Positions 56,346 to 64,000 of a stretch of DNA of 64,000 nucleotides are shown piece by piece. The position numbers and the translations under genes are program-made. Positions within the stretch are counted from its first letter, which is position 1, and each line of letters starts with the position of its first letter. Origin of the DNA: Tilletia caries (lineage: Eukaryota; Basidiomycota; Exobasidiomycetes; Tilletiales; Tilletiaceae); assembly GCA_032718865.1 (NCBI GenBank), contig JALUTQ010000028.1:62001-126000 (forward strand), in the 5' to 3' direction. The notes beneath the pieces are model-generated. The model was given only the letters and a program-made list of their open reading frames with translations, ran no database searches and was not told the DNA's origin.

Positions 56346-56755
56346 TCACGGACCGTCCAGGTCGACATATGGGTTCTCTGGCTGAGAGGAGACAAGGTTG
56401 CGTTGTCTCGGCGGAGGTCTTGATGCTTGCCAGAAATATCCGCCGAGGAAGCCTAACAACCCGCCGGCGGTAGAGGTGCACAGCAAAACTCCTACCTTCA
56501 GTGTTGGCTCAGCCAACGGGCCCCATTCGATTCGGGCTCGAGAATGTTTCTTCTGATCAAGAGCTGGAGGTACGAACGCTTCGGGGCTGCGAGATTCGAT
56601 CTGAAGGAAGAACATGCGCTGAGGTCAAACACTCCGCAAATGTCGAGCACAGATTAGAAACGTTGACGTACCTTCAGGCTCAGAGGCAATGGTTGCACCG
56701 TGGAGACAAGGATCAGCTCCATGAAGGCGAAAAGGAAGAGTAAAGACGCTCTCAT
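56346..56755 (-). CDS. Small secreted/membrane protein, IEW family member 2
   Basis: Predicted 112-residue protein. Exon 1 56755-56672 encodes the signal peptide MRASLLFLFAFMELILVSTV; exon 2 56600-56346. The 71-nt phase-0 intron is GTACGT...CCTTCAG. Mature sequence: a short N-terminal region, then RARIEWGPLAEPTLKVGVLL and the Gly-rich hydrophobic stretch GGLLGFLGGYFWQASRPPP, ending PYVDLDGP. Member 1 (37199) shares W-x-ASRP after the GFLxGY segment and the PYV/PYT ending, so these two are close paralogs. A TATATAT sequence near 56938 is about 180 bases upstream. Secretion or membrane insertion is predicted from the leader; function unknown. Confidence 0.7.
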
Positions 56756-57260
56756 CGAGATATTTGCGACGGAAAGCGTAGGAGATATGTGGTATCTCGA
56801 GGAAGTAAAGCGAGCGATTACAGAGCGAGCGAGCCAGCTCGCAAGTCGGAGTAGAAATGTGAGAACGTTATTGGCAAATAATTGCACAGCGAAGATATGG
56901 ACATCTTGACCACAGGTTACCTTCCCTTATATATATCCGACAGTACAAAGAGAAAAGATAGGGCCAAGTAGGTGAAAAATCACCGAGCTATGTCTTGCAA
57001 CGTTGCCGCCTCAACCTTTCCCACGGGGCAGCGTCCGGCGCAATGCTTCTTACATACGGCCTGCAGAACGCAAGAAAGTAGAACCGACGATTTCATTCGA
57101 GGCGAGGAACTTCCGCTGCCCGCATGACTGAGCCTCCATACCCCCGTTTGGTCCCCCTTCGGAGGCAGCAGAGCATTTGTACAGCGATGGGAGACGAAAC
57201 GCCTGATTCGGAGCACTACAAGCAAGAGGGCAACGCTCTGCCGCTGAATTCAAAAGTTGT

Positions 57261-57655
57261 TCAAATATTTCGGAAGCCGGTTGAAGTGTATCCGAGTAGG
57301 AACCCTACTGCAGCCGCGACACTTCCGCTGCCCAACATGATTCCACCGAATTTACCCACGTCCTTCAAGGCGTCCCATTCGATGTGTGCCCGAGACCGTA
57401 GCGAGCCGTGGCTGATAGGAGAGAGGTCGTGTCTGTAATGCTGAGGAACCGCAACCAAGTGGAATGCGGTAACGGCATGTTGCGGAACAATCTGGGGACG
57501 GACCAGTAATCAGATTCGGAGGTTCTGATTCGACATCGTGTGGATGTGCGCTAAGTCTGACTCACCTGGAGATGTACAATGACAGGGAGCCCATGCACTG
57601 AGCTTGTAATTGCTCGCTCAGTCAAGAGCGCGAGGAGGAGGAACGATACGAGCAT
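57261..57655 (-). CDS. Small secreted/membrane protein, IEW family member 3
   Basis: Predicted 106-residue protein. Exon 1 57655-57566 (MLVSFLLLALLTERAITSS) is a signal-peptide exon; exon 2 57491-57261; the 74-nt phase-0 intron is GTGAGT...CCCAG. The landmark is RSRAHIEWDALKDVGKFGG followed by GSVAAAVGFLLGY, and the protein ends soon after, without the ASRP tail of members 1 and 2. FHLVAVPQHYRHD before the motif is comparable with VLIPxxH in the GSLYG-HP family, hinting at deeper kinship of the two families. A TATATATAAG sequence at 57831 could serve as its TATA box. It lies head to tail with member 2. Function unknown. Confidence 0.7.
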
Positions 57656-58575
57656 CCTGTGCTCAGCGTGTCGGAAATGATAAGGTTGTAAGGGGAGTGT
57701 TATGTATGGACTTGAAGAGGCAACGCTTCCAGAGCGGTGCCAATGCCAAAGGGTGAGTTTTCTGGGGGTGTGATGTGGCTATATGGTGACTTGCAGTTCG
57801 TGGAAGAAGATGCACATCCTTGGTTTCCGCTATATATAAGTAGCACATACATTAGCAATTACTTTGGTACCCAGAGCCGTGCTGATCCTTACAGCACACC
57901 GTACGGCCATAACTCCGGTTCTTTCGTTTACCTTCAGCTTGAGCGGTGAGAAGAGACGCCCCGTCTTGTCTATGAAATGCATGGATCGTCGCAACAACCA
58001 AATTCCAGCAAAGATTCGCTCGCTAGGTTGAGAAGAGACGCATCTCACCGAAGCGGCGAAACGATAGCGTAACGTGAATCATTCCAGATCACAAGTTACG
58101 TTCCAGAATGATGTTGGCTGGACCACACTGAGTGCATGTCGGAGAGGGGCGCAATCGGCAAGAGTAACGGGAATCTATGGTTGTTGCTTTCACACCTGCT
58201 CGAGACGTCCTAGAGTAGTTTCTCAAATTACCTTGCAGTAACTGCATCTCCATCACTCGTCGCCTCGGCGTATCATTGTTCGGGGAACTCACAGGCTAAA
58301 GAGAACGTAACAGATGGCGGAATAAGTTTTTCGCGCTCGGGGCGAACGTCTTTCTCATTCACAAAGAAGAGAAGATCGCCTCTACTTTTCTACTAGGGAC
58401 CACCACAGCCTTCATCATGTTTTTTCTTTTGAAGTCATGTCCTCAAAAGGGACCAACAGCCTCTTTGCGTTGGTGAGTAAGTGTTCATTCAAGCTCTCAA
58501 ACTCTGCAGGCTGGCTCCGCATCTCTATTCTTCTTCACTCTAAGCACCGACTTCCTCCATCACTCAAGCTCCAAG
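57656..58575. other. Divergent spacer
   Basis: Between the IEW member 3 gene and the GSLYG-HP member 2 gene, transcribed away from each other. TATATATAAG lies at 57831-57840. No further gene supported. Confidence 0.45.
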
Positions 58576-59000
58576 ATGTTGCTCAAAGTAAAAATACTGG
58601 CCCTCTTCGTACATGCCTTAACGGCAGCAGCAGCGACCACTCAGGTCTCTAAGGTCAGTACACTCCTGTATCAGGGTTGCCGTCTGTCCAAGGCCCTGAA
58701 CGCTGACAGAAGTGTCCTTTCAAATTCACGTTACAGACGCTCCCTACAGCTAAACGTCATGTCATGGTCCTCATTCCTGTCTCTCACCATCAAGGCTTGG
58801 CCGCCGGCCAGCAGGCACTCCCGCGGTCCTTTCCTCACCCTCGAGATCTGACGAGCACGCCTGTTCGGCGAATGAGCAGCATCAAGTGGGTTGGAATTTC
58901 AATCAGTGTGCTGGCGGGCGGCGTTGGAGGGTTCTTCGTGGGAAGCCTCTATGGATGCAATCACCCCATTCATGGCTCACCACCCAAACGAGCTCGATAA
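58576..59000 (+). CDS. Small secreted/membrane protein, GSLYG-HP family member 2
   Basis: Predicted 113-residue protein. Exon 1 58576-58653 (MLLKVKILALFVHALTAAAA) is a signal-peptide exon; exon 2 58737-59000; the 83-nt phase-0 intron is GTCAGT...TTACAG. The mature part has MVLIPVSHHQG, a Pro/Arg-rich middle, and the C-terminal hydrophobic stretch GGVGGFFVGSLYGCNHP with the tail HGSPPKRAR. The match to the gene at 36085 in ending, VLIP motif and intron position supports both. One membrane helix is plausible, followed by a short basic tail. Function unknown. Confidence 0.7.
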
Positions 59001-59823
59001 TGGGTGTCGCACTTGCAAATAGAATTTGGATTTTAATCTCAAGCTAAGTGGTGCTGTTCCAGGTGCTGCTCATGACAGGAAGCCAAATAACCTTCGAAAG
59101 ATGAATAGAAGTGAGCATTCCGCCTGGCCGCTACATACGTACCTGATCAGGAGCGAAGGGGAGGCAAGAAGCTTGTACATAAGTTTTCATGCGATCCATT
59201 GAACATCTTGACTATCTGAAGCAGAGCGAAACTGCACCGAGACGTAAGATATGTTAGGAAATTGAGTTCGACGGCCCTGTTGACCGCCGGAACGTCCCTC
59301 AAAGGTGACGATGACCTGTGCAAAACTATCTCTCATGCTTGAGACAAAGCAGCACCCCCTCCTTACCTCTCTTTCTTGATTGAAATCTAGACAGAGGCTC
59401 TGACAGGTGAGCCCTTGTGTTCGAGTCCAAGCTCGTGGCTCGAAGTCCGATCTTCAACTCTATAACCTATTCCGGTTTCTCTCTTCCCAAGCTCAATCCA
59501 ATAACAATCTTTGACGGGTCATATATCCGCTTTCTCAATCACACAAGTTCTATACTTCCGTGGCATCTGGAGTAGTGTCATTAATGTGACTGATCTTGTG
59601 TTCACCTTTGTCTTGACAGGAACGCTATCGGCTGATGCCGTCAGAGAGTATTTGTACATAAAGGAATACTAAACCAAAACTCCCTCTTTCCTTACTCGCC
59701 CGTCCGCTTTCCTCCCTTATCTCCTCTCTCCATTCAAAGGCGCTGACGTGACTTCCTCTACCTTTCTTGCACACTTTACATCGATACCCTTCTCCCGTCC
59801 ATCCGGCGCAAATTCCTACCACG
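59001..59823. promoter_or_regulatory. Upstream region of cutinase 3
   Basis: No gene supported. The last 150 bases are pyrimidine-rich like the leaders of the other cutinases, but a clean TATA box is not evident. Confidence 0.4.
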
Positions 59824-60498
59824 ATGCGTCACTTTTCTCTCATCACGCTCGCCTCTCCTGCCATCGCACGCACCTCAGCTCCTCAAATATCCGCTTCGAG
59901 CTGCAAAGACTATGTGCTCATTAGCTCTCGTGGAACGGCCGAGGGTCAAGGTCCTTCGTCCGTCTTTGCTGGCGCCATCGAGACGGTTCTCGGCACGCTT
60001 GCCAACGGTATTGAGGTCGATACTGTTTACCCAGCCGACTGGAACCTGGATCCACACCAGTCCGGGGCAAACTGGATCCACCAATACATTACGCAGAGCC
60101 TCGCATCCTGTCCACGTCAGAATTTCGCTCTGCTCGGCTACAGTCAAGGCGCAATGGTGTCCTCGGGTGCCCTCGAGAAGCTCTCGAACGGCGCGAACGG
60201 AGCTATTAAGGCGGCCTTGTTCTTCGGTAACCCATATCACGTTCCTCAGCGCAACGGAAACGTTGACGAGCACGGGGGGAATCTCACAGCAGGGGCCTTC
60301 GGTCTCAATTGGACCCACAATCCAAGCGCCGTAAACGACTTTGCGGTATCCGGGCGACTTTTGGATGTCTGCTTCACCGGGGATATCGTCTGCAACAGTG
60401 CGCCCTCCTTCGACCTGAGTGCCCATGGTAGATACGGAGCGTCTCAAGAGGTTCAGAAGATGGGGGCCAACTTCCTCCTCAGGCATCTGCACGAATAG
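59824..60498 (+). CDS. Secreted cutinase, paralog 3
   Basis: Predicted 224-residue, intronless cutinase-family esterase. The start at 59824 (ACGATGCG) aligns with the paralogs; an in-frame upstream ATG at 59767 was rejected. The leader MRHFSLITLASPAIA is shorter and less hydrophobic than in paralogs 1 and 2, so secretion is likely but less certain. Conserved blocks: CKDYVLISSRGTAEGQGPSS, nucleophile elbow GYSQG, GNPYHVPQ, GNVDEHG, Asp in CFTGDIVC, and His in HGRYG. Its C-terminal EEVQKMGA/QEVQKMGA block is the closest match to the pseudogene at 38837. Embedded among small secreted-protein genes. Confidence 0.9.
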   Translation: MRHFSLITLASPAIARTSAPQISASSCKDYVLISSRGTAEGQGPSSVFAGAIETVLGTLANGIEVDTVYPADWNLDPHQSGANWIHQYITQSLASCPRQNFALLGYSQGAMVSSGALEKLSNGANGAIKAALFFGNPYHVPQRNGNVDEHGGNLTAGAFGLNWTHNPSAVNDFAVSGRLLDVCFTGDIVCNSAPSFDLSAHGRYGASQEVQKMGANFLLRHLHE

Positions 60499-60746
60499 TT
60501 TGCGGATCAGATAAACGCTGGATCGTCCAGTAACGATCGAAACTGGTCAGAAATGTTACCACATAGAGCGTCACTTATTGCCACGCATGGATATGCTTCG
60601 GAAACACTTGCTTGCTACTTCCTTGCAGCTCATAAGGAACCTCGATAGAAACGTTTGCGTGTGCAAGGGAATCTGGTGAAGATCAAGGCAGAGAAAGCTG
60701 CGAAGGAAAGGATTGTATCAAGTGTGCACATGAGCACATCGAACCT

Positions 60747-61097
60747 CTATTGGTAATCTCGCATAGGTATGATGTGTACGCCATACTGATGAAAGAGCAG
60801 AGGGGGTCCGACAGTAAGTATCGTGCCAACCACGACTCCTGTGCTGACCGCAACGATATCCGTCATGACACCACGTCTGTCGAAGGGAGACAACGAGGCC
60901 GCCGAACTGACCGGATTCGACAGCAGAGAGTTATGTTCTTCTTGTGCCTGTCGGGGAAACAGATATGGTCAGGCCGGTCATATAAGCGGTGCTCAACATC
61001 TTCTACTTACGTAGATACCTTGTGCACACAGCAAGACTCCGAACAGTGACGAGTAAGTGATCTTGAGCATTCGCATGGTGACGAGGCTTCGCAACAT
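60747..61097 (-). CDS. Small secreted/membrane protein, 2 exons, orphan
   Basis: Predicted 95-residue protein. Exon 1 61097-61011 includes the leader MLKITYSSLFGVLLCAQGIY; exon 2 60947-60747; the 63-nt phase-0 intron is GTAAGT...CCGACAG. In-frame starts at 61097, 61076 and 61070 are possible; the first gives an exon length like its relatives, the last a cleaner signal peptide. The second exon has a hydrophilic segment, then the hydrophobic stretch DIVAVSTGVVVGTILTVGPP and a short end QYGVHIIPMRDYQ. VHIIPM may echo the VLIP motif of neighbours. No sequence family recognised. Gene structure and location place it with the other small secreted genes. Confidence 0.6.
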
Positions 61098-61796
61098 CTA
61101 AAGCGTTGGTATGTGAGTCGTGGCTGTCGACGGATAGTGGTATGGAATGCGTCGATCCAGGCGGACGACCTGATGGCTTCTGTGTCCCTATTTAAGCAGA
61201 AGACCTGAGATCGATCGGATTCAGCAAAAGCTTTCATCCGAATCCAGAACTGCAAGACGATCGATCTCATCAGTCTGCAACGCTATAGATAAATCTCGCT
61301 CACCGGTTCTCACATTTTTTTTCTTCCCACAAGCTGTCCGATCAACCAGTTCATGACCTTCGCTCAGTCCAGCGCTCCGTGGTGCGATGCAGTCGTGTGG
61401 AAAGGAAAGCCTGATCACCGCCTCCGGCCATCAGTCGAAGCAGGCTTGATGGTTCTCCCTTGGTTCTGTAGCAGCGCATCAAGCATCAAGGACTGAGAAT
61501 GCGATGTGCATGTTTGGATCATGCTCCGAGCTCCGAGAGGGCTAACAACTATTCAGGCGCTGTGGAGAGAAATGGACAAACAAATGGGATCCATGATGAA
61601 ATATCTTGCCCATCCTGCTCATTATTTCTCATGGGTTCGCACACCTCAACGCCTCAACGCCTAACACGCTACACAAGTAATGTAGAGCGAAGAGCACAGT
61701 ATGTGCTTATGCTCAATAGGTAAGACATCCTCGAAAGATAGCGAGCGTTCAATGCGTTGTATCTATACACATGGAAGCACCACTGCTAGATTTGTC
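61098..61796. other. Intergenic region
   Basis: No supported gene. A CACCTCAACGCCTCAACGCC string near 61640 resembles one near 53757 in the transporter spacer, a minor shared repeat. Confidence 0.4.
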
Positions 61797-62569
61797 TTAC
61801 GCTTTTTTATCATCCGCTTCGTATGCCATTAGGAACGGAATGCCGAAAAGTATACCTGCACCCAGCAGAAAGCCGAGCTTGCGGGTACCATCTGCGAGCA
61901 GCGGCGAGAGCTCGTCAAAGGGATGCCAGCGAGGGGTAAGTGCGGCCTCATAGCGCGTGTCGGTGCGTAGCCCAGCGTTCTGATGTGATTTGCTCAGAGT
62001 TGGTGCTGGTGGAAGACCAACCAGAAGGTCTGCGACCGAGACCTGACCAGATTTGTAGCCGCCAGTCCTCGATAGTATCCCGACGGTATCCGAAGAATCC
62101 CAACGAGCCTCAAGGATTTTGCTGCAGCCCGTGTCGACAACAGGTTGGGCAAGGAGGGGAGATCCATCGCACGGTGGCTTTGCTTTGGCCTTTTGACCTG
62201 GAAGCTCGTCCGGATGTGCCATGAGCGGAAGACCGATCAGAAGACCTGCAGCGGTGACAAGGGCGAGCTTGTACCCGAAGTACTTGAGCAGCGCCTCGGT
62301 GTTCTCCAAAGGATGCCAACGAGGAAAGATGTCGCTTCCGGGAGGCTCGACAGCAGGTCGAATCGTTTTGGCTGTGTCGTGTTTGCCAAAATACGAATTC
62401 GTCGACGTCTGTGAATAGTGATGCACATGAAAGGATTCAACCGGCGCCGGCCTCATGCCCCACATAAGCTTGTGGATCTTTGCGTACTCACCGTAACCGA
62501 ATGTCCAGCCGCTGTTCTTCCGGAAGCGATGAGGATCGCGACGTCCAAGGTGATGGCTCTGAATCGCAT
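61797..62569 (-). CDS. Secreted/membrane protein with three RW-GLP repeats
   Basis: Predicted 229-residue protein. Exon 1 62569-62492 (MRFRAITLDVAILIASGRTA) is a weak signal-peptide exon; exon 2 62408-61797; the 83-nt phase-0 intron is GTGAGT...TTCACAG. Exon 2 contains three related units: PRWHPLENTEALLKYFGYKL leading to LLIGLPLMA; ARWDSSDTVGILSRTGGYKS leading to LLVGLPPAP; and PRWHPFDELSPLLADGTRKL leading to ILFGIPFLMAY. The first and third end in a hydrophobic, membrane-like stretch; the middle unit is degenerate. Between repeats lie Lys/Pro-rich linkers. It appears to be an internally triplicated relative of the small one-helix proteins nearby, but the link is inferred from layout, not sequence identity. 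Confidence 0.66.
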
Positions 62570-63235
62570 GGCGCTGATATGTGCTGTTTTCTTGATCGGA
62601 ATGATTCCAGACTGGTCAGGGTCAGACCTGTCGCCGAGAGAAAGAGGTGCTAAGCTTGAACGGCAACGACAGTGGGCTGTATCCGAACGGGTTCTGCAGG
62701 TCTCACGAAGCGTTATTGAAGTACGTCTCTGTCCTGTGACCAGTCAACGCTGGGATGGCTCAGTGTTTGGAAGAAATGAATAGGCGCGAGCGGCAAGTGT
62801 CCTCCGAAAAGAGATGAGGAGTCTGCGCGCGAAGCACACACATCCTCGCAGAGCCAATTGGTTCATGATATATGTACTGTATGTACCATATCCCCCCCCT
62901 TCTTCGCTGGAAGATGGTTGGGCGCCAGATCGGAAAATCCGCACCTTTCAGTTCAACTTCAGACGTTCAGACGAGCATCACTTCCGCGCGTTCGGAGGGG
63001 GAAAGGTTGTTCCACAGCTGGAAATAGGAAATACCATCTCAAATTCAGCCCCGAGACTGCAGTTGGCAGCTGCCAGCTTGCAGAGTGCAGACACATACAT
63101 AAATAACAGTTGCGCTGTATGGCCCAGTCCGACAGACGAGCCCCACGGTATTACGCAGCCATCCTTGTTCTTCACCTACACAGCTTCAAACCCTACGACT
63201 TCAGCAACTGGTTTGCATCACAGATACATTCTAGC
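62570..63235. other. Divergent spacer
   Basis: Between two divergently transcribed small-protein genes. A plus-strand frame at 62553-62783 begins with a hydrophobic run but overlaps the first exon on the opposite strand, and was not called. Confidence 0.4.
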
Positions 63236-63675
63236 ATGCGGCTATTCTATTTTTTCCTCGCAGGTACCTGTGCTGCGAAGGCTTTCGATAGCGGGCATCA
63301 TTTGGACGCTACGGTACGTGTGCACACGAAGACAGGCTCGATAACCTACTGATTGATCCTACTCTTACGCATATAGCACAGGAAAGTCGTCCTGTTCGTA
63401 CTGAGAGTGCCGGAGAGCTCTACTGTAGAGCAGCATCTCCATCCTCGACAAGACAGGTGCCAAGTTGGTGAGTGACGGTCAGCAGCGCCAATGTCCGTCG
63501 AGTTGCTTCTCTGATATCTTGTCGTTGATCCTCCGCAGCCTTAGCTCTTGTTGGCATTCCACTGGGAGTTGGAGCCGCCTATGCGCTCGGAAGGTACGAA
63601 CAGTCGCGTTTTCAGGAGGAATGGCAGAGGCATCGGGGTTTGCGTCCATTCAGGCACTACTCTACATCACCGTAG
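63236..63675 (+). CDS. Small secreted/membrane protein, 3 exons, orphan
   Basis: Predicted 101-residue protein. Exons 63236-63313, 63377-63467, 63539-63675; the phases (0, then 1) and the final TAG are consistent. Exon 1 encodes MRLFYFFLAGTCAAKAF, a signal peptide. Exon 2 gives HRKVVLFVLRVPESS and a His/Gln-rich stretch. Exon 3 holds the Gly-rich hydrophobic segment ALALVGIPLGVGAAYALGRY followed by a basic, aromatic tail (QEEWQRHRGLRPFRHYS). The segment resembles LLIGLPLMA and ILFGIPFLM of the neighbouring three-repeat protein. An alternative acceptor six bases downstream for exon 2 would force another frame and lose this segment, so it was not used. Function unknown. Confidence 0.6.
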
Positions 63676-64000
63676 AGATCGTCACTCCCACTGGTCGTTC
63701 TCCCTCCCCATGTCTTTTGCTGGGTGTTATATTCGTCTGTATCCACGTGCCCATGCCCACCCGACTCCGTAACCAAACTCGTGCAGAACGGCAGTGCTCG
63801 CGGTCAACATTATTGTCGTCTCTGACGCGTGAACTGTGCTTCTCTATACATCGTCTCTGAGGTGAAACCAGTGGCGTCGTGTTTGCGAAAGTTACCGCAA
63901 CAAACAAATGACAAACCACTTCACCTGGTTGAATTTGAAGACAACAAGTGCGATTGGGAAACGGATGTGCAAATCACGTTCGATACCCTGGCGAAGCGGC
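63676..64000. other. Right-edge region
   Basis: Downstream sequence of the last small gene up to the window edge. No feature supported. Confidence 0.4.

Noticed and set aside
62553..62783. Plus-strand frame starting MALNRMALICAVFLIG
   Set aside because: It overlaps exon 1 of the better-supported minus-strand gene; hydrophobicity arises from the antisense of that leader region.
1..64000. tRNA, rRNA, CRISPR array or bacterial operon features
   Set aside because: None seen; the sequence is eukaryotic, and I found no cloverleaf with consistent A and B boxes by eye.

Overview
This is eukaryotic, fungal nuclear DNA, most likely from a basidiomycete. Most genes carry short spliceosomal introns (about 65-85 nt, GTGAGT/GTAAGT-type donors, AG acceptors). 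The content is typical of fungi: a Zn2Cys6 regulator, cutinases, JEN1-type carboxylate transporters and tyrosine-recombinase retrotransposons. I cannot name the species from sequence alone. Exon models were built by hand from reading frame, splice sites and protein-family fit, and the coding phases of the spliced genes close exactly.

Left part (1-19 kb), conserved housekeeping-like genes: an eight-exon DUF2235/Tle1-like hydrolase; a large SNX9-type SH3-PX-BAR sorting nexin on the minus strand; a divergent Zn2Cys6 transcription factor; and a 2,078-residue sacsin-like GHKL-ATPase protein whose C terminus carries an HELAH metallopeptidase-like motif.

Middle (19-44 kb), accessory and rearranged: two secreted cutinases, two paralogs of an unnamed family (one at each end of a mobile-element nest), a complete but damaged DIRS-type retrotransposon sharing an end with a 630-bp non-autonomous relative, a degenerate protein-kinase-like gene, several small secreted proteins, a cutinase pseudogene, an SGNH esterase with a second copy of the 630-bp element in its first intron, and two JEN1-type transporter pseudogenes. 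A conserved island follows (44.5-49 kb): a long coiled-coil protein with a 15-nt microexon, and TIM17. A 704-bp fold-back element lies just beyond TIM17.

Right part (51-64 kb), accessory again: two intact JEN1-type carboxylate transporters (the sources of the pseudogenes), a fourth cutinase locus, and six further small secreted proteins.

The most notable feature is a set of nine small genes (34.7-63.7 kb). Each starts with a signal-peptide exon of 23-31 codons, a phase-0 intron, and a short second exon that often carries one Gly-rich hydrophobic segment. Several fall into paralogous subfamilies that I do not recognise. With cutinases, an esterase and acid transporters nearby, the region looks like a fast-evolving locus for the plant surface or for secretion, shaped by inverted duplication and transposition. 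That interpretation is inference.
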